This document shows positions 11,281-23,037 of a stretch of DNA of 64,000 nucleotides, in pieces. Under the pieces are notes generated by a model that did not search any database, was not told the origin of the DNA, and saw only the letters and a list, made by a program, of their open reading frames with translations. The stretch's first letter is position 1; the number at the start of each line of letters is the position of its first letter. The stretch comes from Strongyloides papillosus (Eukaryota > Nematoda > Chromadorea > Rhabditida > Strongyloididae), in contig SRSI01000009.1 of NCBI GenBank assembly GCA_005656395.1, forward strand, positions 1,860,001-1,924,000, given 5' to 3'. The position numbers were made by a program, and so were the translations under genes.

Positions 11281-12667
11281 TTAAACATTTTCACAAAACA
11301 AATGCTTTTCTCTCGTTACATTCGCTTTATTCATTGTAAAAATTGATAATATTTCATTTTTAATATCATTATTATATTTATAATAAATGACAAATCTTAT
11401 GGCACTTGTAAACATATACAAAAAACTAACAATATCTCCGAAAGTTGTATAAAATAAAGACGCTTTTGTTTCATCACTCTCATCAACTAATAAATTAGAT
11501 CCAGTTCTTTCTAATATTGTTAATATCAAGTGAGCACCATTGCAAATTAAATAACTAAAACAAATTGCTAGGGTTGAATATACGGCATTCACAATTTTTC
11601 GATTAAACTGATTATCATTTTGATAGTGAAGAACTTGAAGGTGAGCTAAGGTAAATCCAGTCACATTACTTACTCTGTAAGATGTGTCGACCTAGAAAGA
11701 ATTTACAAATTAACTTAATATTTTTTTTACTATAAAACGTACAATTACTTGTGATTTTTGTTTTTTTATATTACGAGAGAGTTGTTGAACATTTAATAAA
11801 TTTAATATTAAGATTGTTACAAACGGAATAACTTGTTGTATTAAACACATAATTTGAAAATCATAAATAGAATACCATAAACTATTCTAAAAAAAGAAAT
11901 ATTTTAATATAAAATTAAATTTTAATAGATACCTTAGCAAAGTCCGAAATGTCGACGGCTAACTTTCTAAATGGATTCGAGCAATTAGGATATTCTTCTA
12001 TAACTATTGAAAATGCAGATGGAATTTTTAATATGATACAAAATAGAAAGCATATTACTAGAGTAAATATTCTAACTTTAATTGTGAAAATATTTGAATT
12101 ATTCCATTTTTTAGTAATAACAGCATATCTTTCAAATGTACTTAGAATTAATAAGTAAGGAATAGAGAGTTGAGTTATTTTTGAAAGTATAAATACAATA
12201 ATAATGTATTCGTGATAAATTTTAAATAAGCTTTCAATTTTATTAAAACCAGCAAATACATCAACACCAAATATAAGAATAAACAGAATACAGATAAGAC
12301 AATCTAATATTGTTAAGAAAATTGAATACAAGAACGGTCGATCTTTCATATCATTGAATTTTTTTAAAAATATGTATAACATTGAAATATTAAGAAATAA
12401 ACCTATTGTTGCAATAAATGATGCAAAAGATGTATATAAATATCTGAGAAAGTTGATTTCTTCCGTATATCCACATATTGGTCGTTCATTCGATTGTTCA
12501 AGAGATTTATTTAGAGTTTCTACAATCGTTTTATAGTCATAATCCAAAGTGCTACCATTTAGAAAAATAAAATTATTATTATTATTAAATAAAGCGACCT
12601 CATTTATATTTGTTTCAAAATTTGAACCTATAGTTTTGCTTTTATTAAAATGGTTCATTTCCATCAT
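11281..12667 (-). CDS. Seven-transmembrane G-protein-coupled receptor, FMRFamide-receptor-like
   Basis: Exons are 11933-12667, 11749-11886 and 11281-11691; 427 aa after splicing. The extracellular N-terminus is about 75 residues with N-glycosylation sites and is followed by seven hydrophobic segments. Motifs visible are GLFLNISMLYIFL (TM1), FLTILDCLICILF (TM2), SIPYLLILSTFERYAVI at the end of TM3 with ERY in place of DRY, TM5 coded by exon 2, and a TM7 ending in FVIYYKYNNDIK. The pattern MKDRPFLYSIFLT resembles the FMRFamide/peptide receptor (frpr, egl-6) group of nematodes. The ligand is unknown. The tail has no PDZ motif that I can recognise. It is a peptide GPCR with good confidence; the subfamily is tentative. 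Confidence 0.8.
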
Positions 12668-14921
12668 TTAAAATATCTAAAAATAAAAATATAAACTAAT
12701 TTTTAGTAAAAAAGAACTTTAAATTTTTGGTATTTACTTGTGGTTATAAAAGAAAATATCAAAGATTAACGTTAATAAAAAAATTTAGTAATTATTAAAT
12801 ATTTTTCAAATTTTAAAGAAAATTTAAAAAGTACATATGAATCTTAAATGTAAGCGTCACTTAAAAAATAAAAACACAAATGAATAGAAAATTTTATGCT
12901 TATTTAAAAGTACTTTTATGGAAATAAAAAGCTTGATTTTAAAAATTTCGGATTCACTTTAAAAGTTAGAATTAATTTAATGTTTATAAACAATCTTTGT
13001 TCAAGATAATAACTAGCTTTAATTTTTTTTTCAAAATATTTTACTAGCAAAAAAGAATAAAATGTTTTAAAAATCTTAAATACACCTGTATTTATGAAAC
13101 TAATAATTATTATCCAACGCAATTAATTAACCCTTAGGAATTATTTATAATACGTAAATATTTAAATAATTAGAAGAGTGGCAAGTATACATGTAAATAT
13201 ATATCTATTGATAAAAATTTTTAAAAGTCTAAAGAATATCTTTATTAAACGGCATTATTTTATGGGAAAAGGTATTTTTTTAAATATTTTTAAAGCATTA
13301 CTGTAATAAAAGCAAAAATTCAAAAGACTTATTGAAGAGAAAATCAAAACAAATATTACAATAGAAAAATATAGAGTGGATAATTTGTACACAAGCTCTC
13401 TAGTTTATTTTTATTCTCAAGCATTAGCCCATCTAAATTATCAAAGCTGTATGGTCATAAAATTAATTACAAAACTCATTTCAATAAGGATTTAAATTTT
13501 TATTGCAGTAGAAGCCATATGTTGAATAGGAATAGTAATTTTGTAAAATTTTAAATTTCAAAAAGTTCTATAATACAAAGTAGTAGATATAAAGAATTTT
13601 ACGAATATATAAAATACAAATACTAAGAATTAAATTATTTAAGCCTGATTAATTTATTTTTTTAATGTAATACAAGATAAAGGAAAATTGATTGAAGATA
13701 TGCGACTTTGCTATGAGCTTCTTTTTAGAAATTTTCATGCGCCATTTTGTAATTCAGTTATAAATTATTTGAATAATTGAATTAATAATTTTTTATTAAT
13801 TTAAATAATTGTAATGGATATGAAAATAAAAATAACGTTCATATTTAAGTTTAATAATAATATTTATGAAAAAAAAATTTAATAATCCAATAATAATTAG
13901 TTTTAAAAATTTTCTAAACTATTTTAAATTATATTTAAAGTACAAAGATTACTTAATACAGATACATTAATATTTGATTAAGAAGTTTTTAATTTTTTTA
14001 GAATAAAAACAAATGATTAAATAATACTATTACTTTATAATTACGAAAACAGTCTAAAAAATTTTTTACAATAGTCATAATTATTACATTCTTCAAACAA
14101 AAAGTGTTGTTTTTCACTATATTTTAAACAAAATACCATATTCCTACTTTGAAGCTTAAATGCATTAAAACATTAATTTTTGTATTAAACTAAAATTCTC
14201 CCTTAATTTCCTGCAACATCTAACTTAAGATATACACTAAAAATATTTTTATTATCTAATTCATTAATGTTGAATAAGAATACAGTCTTGTTATTGCAAT
14301 TTGATATTTCTAAACATTATCTTAAAAATTTTTAAAGTCAGTTTTATGTTTAAAGCCTTAATTTTTTTAATGACATCATTTTTTTAAAATAAAGTTCAGT
14401 GGAAATATCTATTAATATCTCTACCATATTATATGTCAATTTCCTAAAATTTAAAAGACTTGATATTGGAAATTAACCATCGATAATCATTGTTCAGGAA
14501 ATATGTAATTAATAGAATATTAAATTATTCTTAGAACATTTATTTGATGTAAATTAACTTCTAAAATATTCCGTTTAAAATTGGTAATCTTGCTTAGAAT
14601 GCATAAAATTATTTTTTATTGTATTGATATTGCTTTTATAACAAATATTAGAAAAGTATGAATGTATTAACTTTAAGAATGGAAAAAGAACTTTAAATTA
14701 CCACTTATAATCGTCATAACAATATACACTGTAAAAAATGAACAATTAAGACTACAAAATATGATTTTTTATTTAAGTAGTTACAGAATATTTTATATAC
14801 AACTAAAGTATATTCTAGTTAAGTGTTAAAAAGGAAACTATTTTCATAATAATTCATGTAGTTATTTGTTAGAAAAATATTAGTAGTTATACAAAACGTT
14901 GAAAAGAAAATTTTAGTTAGT
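12668..14921. other. Long intergenic region, one weak coding-like remnant
   Basis: About 2.25 kb of AT-rich DNA upstream of the GPCR gene. Around 13640-13780 on + there is an open, coding-like stretch (with EDMRLCYELLFRNFHAPF) lacking a credible start or splice partners; it may be a gene remnant. The rest shows no gene, tRNA or repeat. Confidence 0.45.
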
Positions 14922-15464
14922 TTATCTATCCATCTGAAGAATTTGATTAACTTTTGGCAAAAAATTCTCAATAATTTCAGGATCTTTTTCTTGAATCCAA
15001 AAGAACTCCACATTTTTATTCATTTTGTCTTTAAAGATAACAACATACCCATCATTACATTCTTTTATTTTTTTAAAACAGCATGTTGACGGAATGGGCC
15101 TAAATTCAAATTCTCTCTTTCTAGTTATTCTGTTTTCCCATGTCAATAATAAAAATCCTTTTGAATCAACTCTTAAACGAATTATTCCTGGTGTAGGACT
15201 ACATACAAGTTTGACCTTATCAGTTTCAGAAATATTTCTAATCATTCTTGTTCTTCCAGCTTTAATTGTATACATTTGCCTGTTAGGTCTCAAAATTTGA
15301 GGTGATTCATGAAATAAAATAAATTTTTTTTTCGAACTGTTTTTATAGCTTAATATTTCCTTCTTTCTATTTAATGATGCTTCACGTAAGCTGTCATCTT
15401 GACTAATCAACGTTTTGGAGTCTTTTTCAGACGGTGATAGGGATAAATCTCTTGATTTTGACAT
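14922..15464 (-). CDS. Short Rpn13/ADRM1-like protein with a Pru domain only
   Basis: Residues about 64-177 match the Pru (pleckstrin-like receptor for ubiquitin) fold of proteasome receptor Rpn13/ADRM1. The evidence is MYTIKAGRTRM, then strands ending in FLLLTWENR, a basic turn, EFEFRPIPSTCCFKKI, a GYVVIFKDK strand and the hallmark EFFWIQEKDPE followed by a helix. In Rpn13 this domain binds both ubiquitin and RPN2. The protein is only 180 aa in one exon and stops right after the Pru domain, so the C-terminal DEUBAD domain that recruits UCH37 in full-length Rpn13 is absent. Residues 1-60 are Ser/Lys-rich and look disordered. It could be a diverged paralogue, or a gene whose C-terminal exon I cannot see; no suitable DEUBAD exon is evident downstream. 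The domain call is confident; proteasome binding is inferred. Confidence 0.75.
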   Translation of the reverse strand: MSKSRDLSLSPSEKDSKTLISQDDSLREASLNRKKEILSYKNSSKKKFILFHESPQILRPNRQMYTIKAGRTRMIRNISETDKVKLVCSPTPGIIRLRVDSKGFLLLTWENRITRKREFEFRPIPSTCCFKKIKECNDGYVVIFKDKMNKNVEFFWIQEKDPEIIENFLPKVNQILQMDR

Positions 15465-15651
15465 TATAATTTTTTTAAAATAAGTTATATATATAACGAT
15501 ATGACATATTCAAAACGAGTAATTTGCATTAAACAAAAAAACAAATATTAACAAAAAAAAAATTCAATTATTTTTTAATTAATCAACAATGATATTTATA
15601 AACTACATAACAATCTACTAGTTATTTTATCTATTACATTTAGTTTTCTGA

Positions 15652-17482
15652 TTATTGATCTTTCAATGCTGCAAAGTTAGTGTGTTCTTTTGGATTTAGT
15701 GTATTAACTTCTTTAAGTAACCAATCCATTTTTCTTTTATGTTGTTGAATGGCATTTTCAAGACTATTTTCAATAATTTCTTTTGTGAGTACACCATCTT
15801 CTGATGCATAAGCCAACGCTTGCCATCCAAAGACAAGTTTTGATAATTCACGTCCAGACATTCCTTCTGTCTTTAAAGAAATATCTTTAAGCAACTCAAC
15901 CCAATCAAAATCTCCAATTTTTAATCTACTATTACGATTTTTAGAAGTAACAGAATTAACAATATATTGTTGGAAGTATTGAAGAAGAATTCGTTCTCTC
16001 TCAGGTTGTTGAGGTAATCCAAAATATACAAGTTCATCAAGACGATCATTCATGGCCCAATCGAATTGTTCAGGTTGATTAGATGCTAAAATAAGCATAA
16101 ATTTAGATGATTGTTCTCCTGTTCTGTATAAAAAGGCATTTAACATAGCTCTCATATGTTCTGATATTTTTTCTGTACTTCTTTTTCTAAGGAATGCATC
16201 TGCTTCATCAATAAATAATACTAATCCTTTACGAGAAGTATTAGCCCAATCAAAAACTTTATGAATAGCTGATACACCATCAGCACCCATTGGGGCAACA
16301 TCACCACCAGTAAGAATAGCATAGTCAAGGCCAGAATGTCTGGCAAGTGATTTAGCAAAGAGAGTTTTACCTGTTCCAGGTGGACCGTAGAACAAGACAT
16401 TTCTAAATAATCCATTATTACGTTTAACATTTTTTGTGGTTATAGCTATATCACGAAGTCTAGATTCAAGCTTTGGAGCTATAACTACACCTTCTAAAGG
16501 ATCTGATGATTTTCTAAAGATTTGTTTAACTGTTTGTATTGGATGCTTTGCAATTTCAAGAGGAGTAATCCTACTAGTTTCACGAACTAAATTAGGTTTT
16601 CCTAAATGAGTTTCTATGTACTTGGCAGCAATCCCCGAACCTCTTTTTGCTCCATACCAACCAACAGCTAGAGCTGTGGCAGTTCCGACAAAAGCTGTCA
16701 TCTTTTTCTTATCACTAAAGAACTCCTGTAATCCTGTTCCTATTAAAGCTCCTGATGTTTTGATTTGTTCAATAACTGTTTTTCTTCGTTCCTCTTCACC
16801 TGCTCTTAATTGCTCTAAGTTGACATCACGATTTTCTCTTGCTGCCTTGGCACGAGCTTTGACTTCAGTATCAATTTTTTCCAAATCAAACTTGTGACGA
16901 AGTTCGAGTTCATGTTCAATTGTTTTTCTACGTATAGATTCCTGTTTAGCCACACTTTCTTCTTGCTTACGACGATTTTCTTCTTCAAATTTTTGTTTCA
17001 TAGCAAGCTCCTCTTGAGATCTTTTACGTGCCAATTGATCTTGATATTCAGCACGCTAAAAGTATTAGTGGAAATAAGGTATATTCAAATTCAAAAAATA
17101 ATTAACTTACTGCGTTGGCATGTTTCGTTTGTTCAGCTAAAGTTTTTCTTTTTTCCTCTTCCATTATTCTAGCTTGCTCCAACTTCACAGTAGCAATTTG
17201 TGCTTCCATTCTAGTCTTTTCCATATCAATTTCCTTATGCTTCGTTAATTCTTGAAGACGAGATAATTCTAATGCTTCCTTTGCATTGCTTGATCTTTCT
17301 AAATCTCTAGCAGCTTTGGCAGCTCTTTCAAGCGCTGTACTATCAAATGAATATGATGATTGTGCACCCATCTTTTGATCTACATTTGGGGCACCAGAAC
17401 CTTGTTGAGGAGCATCGGGATTAAAATCTGCAGGAGGAACATTAGGAATTCCCTGTGGTTTAACACCAAATATCCACGACAT
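15652..17482 (-). CDS. atad-3: ATAD3 mitochondrial AAA+ ATPase (atad-3)
   Basis: Inner-membrane AAA+ ATPase of mitochondria, needed for nucleoid organisation and cristae structure in animals. Exons are 17111-17482 and 15652-17055; 591 aa. The N-terminus MSWIFGVK starts the family-typical region and is followed by a proline-rich stretch. A long charged coiled coil runs about 50-215, and there is one membrane segment around 243-262 (MTAFVGTATALAVGWYG). The AAA module has Walker A GPPGTGKT at 348-355 and Walker B LVLFIDEAD (Asp407-Glu408), followed by sensor LILASNQ and MNDRLDELVYFGLP. Length equals C. elegans and human ATAD3A (about 590). Its upstream sequence is copied in front of the second F-box gene (see 20840-20910). 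Confidence 0.96.
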
Positions 17483-18712
17483 GCTAAAATAGTAAAATAA
17501 ATAACAAAAGAAACACGAGGATGAAAACCAGACAAAAAATGGAAAAAAAAAATTCTTCTAAAATTCTTTCAAAATTCTTTTTGTCTTAAATTAAAGTTGG
17601 TATTACTCCAAAAAAATTAAATATTTCTGTACAAGAAAATTCTAATTATTTCTCTAGCAAGACTTTATATTTACCGATTAAAATATTAATAATTTTAATA
17701 AAAAAAATATTTAAAATTAAGCTTGTATCTTACAAGCTAACAATAAACTTCCTATTCTTAAATTAAAATTTATATTTATACAGTATATAAGTTTTTAAAT
17801 CCAATCGAGGACAGCTTATTCCACAAAATGCTTTTGCAAATATAGCATCTTTGTTAATTTTTATAATTGTTTAGAAATCTTTGAAAACCTTATAAATATT
17901 TATTCATAATGAATACAATTGAAATCTCCATTATTAATAATATACCTACAAACCTACATACACAAATAATTAGTATCTATTTGTTATTTTTTAAATAAAG
18001 CAATTAAATTTAAGCATAAATATTTTTTATAATGTTTTAAATAATATTATTTAACATGGTATTTGATTCATAAAAATATTTTCGATTATCGTGTGCTAAT
18101 GTGGATATGTCCACAATATTTTTATATCAAGTCTTCAAGGAAGTTCGTGGTTGTCAAGTATATAAATTAATATACATTTTCATTATTAAAAAAAATTAAT
18201 TTGTTTCCAAGAAACTTGTATGACACTTGGTACAAATAAGCAAGCGAATCTTAAGTAAAACTATAGGAGATATAAACCCTGAGAGAATTCAAATCCATGT
18301 TGCCAAAACTCAATAAGTTTCATGTCTCTTTCATTAACTACTCAGGCAGCTAGACATTTGATTTACATGAAATACCTCTAGTTGTACCAGATGATTAAAA
18401 TCGAGATGGTGGAAATTAACTTGTCTGTGGTTATCCATGGACAAGCGAATGTTCACCACCTCAAAGTTTATATTCAATTTTCCAGTGAGAACTACAACAA
18501 AAAATACTACTTGTTATAAAAAAGTTCTGTCGGTCAACTCTCTATATTTTTTTCTTCTCAGAACTCACAGATTTCATAACTATTTCACAACAAATTTAAT
18601 TGGTATATAATACCATTATCTCACTTATACAATATATTTTACAAATTACTTCGTTTTATTTATTGTAGTCAAAAAATTCTACTACTACTTTTTGGTAGCA
18701 TCAAGGAGAAAT
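17483..18712. other. Divergent intergenic region between atad-3 and first F-box gene
   Basis: About 1.2 kb holding two promoters that point apart. The first 90 bp (about 17500-17580) form a leader/promoter block repeated near 20840-20910. The segment from about 18455 to the F-box start is repeated at about 20935-21208. In between, at 18403-18462, lies a strong hairpin listed separately, and a small TGTGGA/TCCACA inverted repeat is near 18100. Confidence 0.6.
18403..18462. ncRNA. Candidate 60-nt hairpin (miRNA-precursor-like or fold-back element)
   Basis: Two 28-nt arms (18403-18430 and 18435-18462) face each other across a 4-nt loop TTAT. By hand count 21 positions are Watson-Crick, 3 are G:T and 4 are mismatched. 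The arms include GAGxTGGTG against CACCACCTC and CTTGTC against GACAAG. Transcription is unproven, and it may instead be a remnant of an inverted-repeat element. Confidence 0.4.
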
Positions 18713-20542
18713 ATGGTCAAAAAGAGATCTTGTTTTTTAAATAGTTCTCAGCCTACTGGTAAAATGCGTTGTAAAAAAATAAAATCAAATGGTGAGATTG
18801 GTAAGTATGAACAACATCAGTAATTTTATTTTAGTTACATTTTTTCAGAACCGATAACAGAAAGAAAAGTGGAAAACGATGAAGAGACTTCTGGTCCACT
18901 GACAGCCGCAGAAACAGTCGGAAGAAGTACAGATCTTATGAGATTAATTGTAAGAAACTTAGATAGTGTTAGCGATAGAAAAAATATTGCGGAATCGTGC
19001 AAAGCTCTAAACATTTTATGTGACAGTAAAGAATCATATGTAGAGTCGTACAAACACAGAATATTTAGAAAGTGCGAGATTGACTTTCCCCGGGATAAAC
19101 CACTATTTATTGTTTTTGGTGAGGTACTTGTTATAAACATCTCACGTTACTGTAGAAGTGTGACCAAAAATTTGAAAATGATCAGAAGCAAAATATGGAT
19201 GAATAGGCATAAGATAAAAGCTTTAAAAATTAGAAATCTGCCTGTTGAATATTTCAATTTTTTTAAAGGATTGGATTGTTTTGAAAGTGTTAAAACAGTA
19301 TATTTCGATACATTAAAGTCCCAATACATTCCTTTGAAAATTTTTAGTGAATGGGCAAGTTTGAAGCCTGATACTTTAATATTTGGAAATGCTGAAGTAT
19401 ACCACTCTGACTACAACGATTCAAATAGAGCAGTTTATAGTGTTGGAAATTATACTTTTCCAAAGAGTATAAAACATATCCATTTAGTTTGTATGACGGA
19501 AGACGTTGATTGGATGGTGAATGCATTAGAGAATTTCGATCACTATGAACTTGAATCATTAGTTCTTGGAGAGAATTTTAATGAGTGCCTAACATCAGAT
19601 TCTATGGAATCTATTGTTTCTGTTGTACGTTATTTTAAAAAGATCCAGTTTTCATTGCGCTACACTGGCTTCGTACATTTGAATCAATATTTTTTACAAA
19701 CGTTGGGTGATTTTGTTTTAATTGAAAATGCCGACATAACAATTGACATTCATTTTGATGTTCCAAAATGTGATATCAACGTTTGGGCGAGTTCTAATCC
19801 CCCAACTATGGAAGACAATACGTTAAGTTATAACTTGTATGAAAATGTCTCGGTAGATGAGAGGTACATGCATATGAAGAGTTTTAAAATAATAAGACAA
19901 GATTATCGACTTCATATGATGCCTTTGGAAAAAGCTGAAATGAGGTTAATTCTGAGAGGACTATCGAAAATGCAAAATCTACAAACACTTGAACTTGATT
20001 TTGATGTAATGCCTGATCGTTTTAACTTCTCAAAATTATTTCGTGTTCTTAATAAGTGTTTAAAGAATGTCAAATTTTCTCAATGCCTAACGGAACTAAG
20101 ATATGATGATTTGGAAACCTTATCGAACAAATGTCCAAATATTGGAAACATGTCTTTGGATAGTATAACTAGACATAATATAACTATTAAAAAGATTACT
20201 TCATTGTTCAAAAATCTTAAAGGACTTGAAATTGAATTTACACCCTGTTACTCTACCATGAATGTTATAAATGATTTAACTAAAAAAGATGAAATCAATG
20301 GGAATTATCTGTTAGACTGGCCAAACCTTAATTTTTTATCTGTATATTTTAAACCACCAGAGGAATCTGAAGAAGAACTATTAGATGCGATAGATAGAAA
20401 TACACCTAAAAAGCCAGGACAATTTTTAATAAGACGGGATTTTTATTTCTCTTGTAAATACGTGTGGCAAATTATCATTCAAAAAAACACTAGTTATGCT
20501 TCTACATTCAATGATGTACTACACAGTTCATACATTTTTTAA
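18713..20542 (+). CDS. F-box-like protein, tandem paralogue 1
   Basis: Exon 1 is 18713-18800 and exon 2 is 18849-20542 (48-nt intron); 593 aa. After a basic Ser/Lys-rich N-terminus, residues about 55-105 read TDLMRLIVRNLDSVSDRKNIAESCKALN, split here as TDLMRLIVRNLDSV plus DRKNIAESCKALN. That fits the two-helix F-box pattern (leu-rich first helix, Arg/Lys, then CKALN). F-box proteins link SKP1-cullin ubiquitin ligases to substrates. The remaining 480 residues hold spaced leucine-rich strands and amphipathic helices, as in divergent LRR-type substrate domains, but no family name can be given. The ATG is supported because the same exon structure, phase and length are kept in the paralogue at 21209. 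The F-box call is an inference from pattern. Nematodes, Strongyloides included, carry large, fast-evolving F-box-like families. Confidence 0.75.
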
Positions 20543-21208
20543 TCATAATATTTATTCTTCTTAATGTTTTTGTATAAACGAAATTGTCTTTTAATGTAAT
20601 AAAAGGTTTTTAATTAGTTTCACTTAATGAATTTGTTATTCAGCCATTATTTTATCATTACTGTTGTAGTCATATTATCATCAAAAAAGATATGTTTTTT
20701 CTGTTATAACATATAATTTTACAGTTCACGAATTTAATCCCCCTATATAAATATTACTTTTCGATTTCTTTAATGCATAGAAGTCTAGTGGCAACTGAAA
20801 AATTGTTAGTGATTACTAAACTCTCACAAAATAAATAATAAAATAAATACGAGGATAGAAACCAGACAAAAAATGGGAAAAAAATTCTTTCAAAATTTCC
20901 GTGTGCCTAAATTCACCCGTCGGTGAGTTTAGATGACCTCCGTTTTTCCGTTATCAAGTTTATACTCAATTTCTACTGAGGACTACAGCAAAAAAGACTA
21001 CTTTTTATAAAAAAGTTTTGGCGCTCAACTCTATACATTATAATTTTTTCTACTTAGAGTACAAAGATTGCATAGCTATTAAGGACAAATTTAATTGGTA
21101 TATAACCGCCATTACCTGACTTATACAATATATTTTATAAGTTACTTGTTTCATTTTATTCTAATCAAAGGATACTACAACCACTTTTTTCTAGTACCAA
21201 GGAGAAAT
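20543..21208. other. Upstream region of F-box paralogue 2, built from duplicated pieces
   Basis: About 665 bp. The stretch at about 20840-20910 matches the atad-3 leader block (AACCAGACAAAAAATG core, then AAATTCTTTCAAAAT). The part from about 20935 to 21208 matches the promoter of F-box paralogue 1. A short hairpin AAATTCACC-CGTC-GGTGAGTTT sits at 20909-20930, at the seam. Confidence 0.7.
20840..20915. repeat. Copy of atad-3 upstream block (partner about 17500-17580)
   Basis: Shared text includes ACGAGGAT, then AACCAGACAAAAAATGG, then a poly-A run and TTCTTTCAAAAT, in the same order and spacing in both places. One copy abuts the atad-3 start codon at 17482; the other precedes F-box paralogue 2. 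This shows that the duplicated unit once extended back to the atad-3 promoter. Confidence 0.8.
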
Positions 21209-23037
21209 ATGGGCAAAAAAAGACCTCGTTGTTCAGAACATTCCCGGTCTTCCAGCAAAATTCCTTGTAAAGAAATGAAATTGAATGACGAAAATGGTAA
21301 GTATAAATAGTGTCAATAATTTGATTTTCATTACGTTCTTCAGAACCCATAACAGAAGAAAAAGTAGAAAACGATGGAGAGGCCTCTAGACCACTAACTG
21401 CCGCAGAAATAGTCGGAAGAAATACGGATCTCATGAATTTGATTGTAAGAAACATAGATAGTGTTAAAGAAAGAAGAAATATCGCACAGTCCTGTAAAGC
21501 CTTTGACATCTTGTGTAATAGTAAGAAGTCATATGTAGAGTCGTACAAACACAGAATGGAAGATCATTACGACCTTAAATTTCCAAGAAGTAAACCATTG
21601 TATATACTTTTTGATGAAGTACTCGTCATAAATATTTCACGTTACCGTAGAAGTAAGACCAGAAAGTTGGAAATGGTTAGAAGCGAAATTACGATGAATA
21701 AGTACAAGATAAAAGCTTTAAAAATTAGAAATTTACCTGCTGAATATTTCAACTTTTTTAAAGAACTAGATTGCTTTGAAAATGTTAATACAGTGTATTT
21801 TGATGTATTAGATCCCGAGCACATTCCTCTAGGAATTTTCAGTGAATGGAAAGGTTTAAGACCTGATACTTTAGTATTTGGAGAAAATAAAATCTATCAC
21901 TATGACCACGAGGATTTAGATAGAGCACTTCATTGTAGTGAAAGTTATACTTTCCCAGAAAGTATAAAACATGTCCATTTAATTTGTGAAGGAGAAAACA
22001 TTGATTGGATGGTAAATGCATTAAGAAATTTTAATCATTATGAACTTGAATCATTAGTTCTTGGAAGTAAATTTACGAAACTTTTAACTACAGATACAAT
22101 GAAATCTTTGGTTCCTGTTGTACGTTATTTCAAAGAGGTCCAATTTTCAGTAAATTGCAGAGGGCCTTTACCATCAAATGAATATTTTTCACAAACATTC
22201 AATGGTTTTAATGCAGTTAAAGATTTCGATACTGTAGTTAGCATTAATTTTAACGTTACGAAGTGTGATGTTGAAGTCTGGGCGAGTGATGATCCTCCAA
22301 TGGCAGAAAATAACAATACATTAAACTATAATTTGTACGAGAATGTATCGTTAGAAGAGAGGTATAGGCATATGAAGAGTGTTAGAATAAATGCCCCTAC
22401 ATTTCCATTTATTGAGGGTTTGGGTTTGCGTGATAAAAAAATTATCACAAAAAAGTTGTCAGAAATGAAAAATCTATTAACATTTGAAATGCAGTACGAA
22501 GCAATGGCTTGTTATTTTAGAGTCTCAAAATTATTTTGTGCACTTAACCGCAATTTAAAAAATGTTAGGTTTTATTATTGTGATGACTATCTAACAGAAT
22601 ATGATTTGATAACCTTATCAAAATATTGCCCAAATATTGAGAACATATGTTTAGAGGATATAGATAGACGTGGTATAACAATCAAACTGATAACTTCATT
22701 GTTCAAAAATCTAAAAGGACTTGAACTTGAATTTATTTGTCGTCGTTCTATCAAGGATGTTATTAATGATCTAATTAAGAGAGATGAAATCAATGGAAAT
22801 CATTTGTTAAACTGGCCAAACCTTAATTTTTTATCTGTATATTTTAGTCCACCAAAAGCAATTCAAAAAGAACTATTAGATGCAATGGATAGAAATACAC
22901 CTAGAAAATCAGGACAATTTTTAATAAGACAGAATATTCGATTCTACTCTAGAAATGTATGGCAAATTATTATCCAAAAAAACATGAGTTGTGCTGCTAC
23001 CTTTAATAATATTTTCCACGATCCATATATTTTTTAA
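21209..23037 (+). CDS. F-box-like protein, tandem paralogue 2
   Basis: Exons are 21209-21296 and 21344-23037 (47-nt intron); 593 aa, exactly the length of paralogue 1 at 18713, with the same splice phase. The two align end to end: MxKKR start, EPITExKVEND, PLTAAExVGR, the F-box-like block LIVRNIDSVKERRNIAQSCK, CKAFDILC, HYELESLVLG, SLFKNLKGLE, a DEINGN block, LLxWPNLNFLSVYF and a closing YIF. Substitutions are spread throughout while the frame stays intact, so both copies seem to be maintained as functional proteins. Predicted role as in paralogue 1: a SKP1-cullin substrate adaptor with an LRR-like C-terminal domain; the substrate is unknown. This copy has its own promoter segment with an extra atad-3-derived piece in front. 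Confidence 0.75.

Noticed and set aside
11949..12536. Plus-strand ORFs opposite the GPCR gene
   Set aside because: Shadows of transmembrane-coding sequence, which is rich in A/T and long without stops on the complement.
12916..13122. 68-codon minus-strand ORF with hydrophobic start
   Set aside because: Composition equals random AT-rich DNA; no splice partner and no recognisable pattern.
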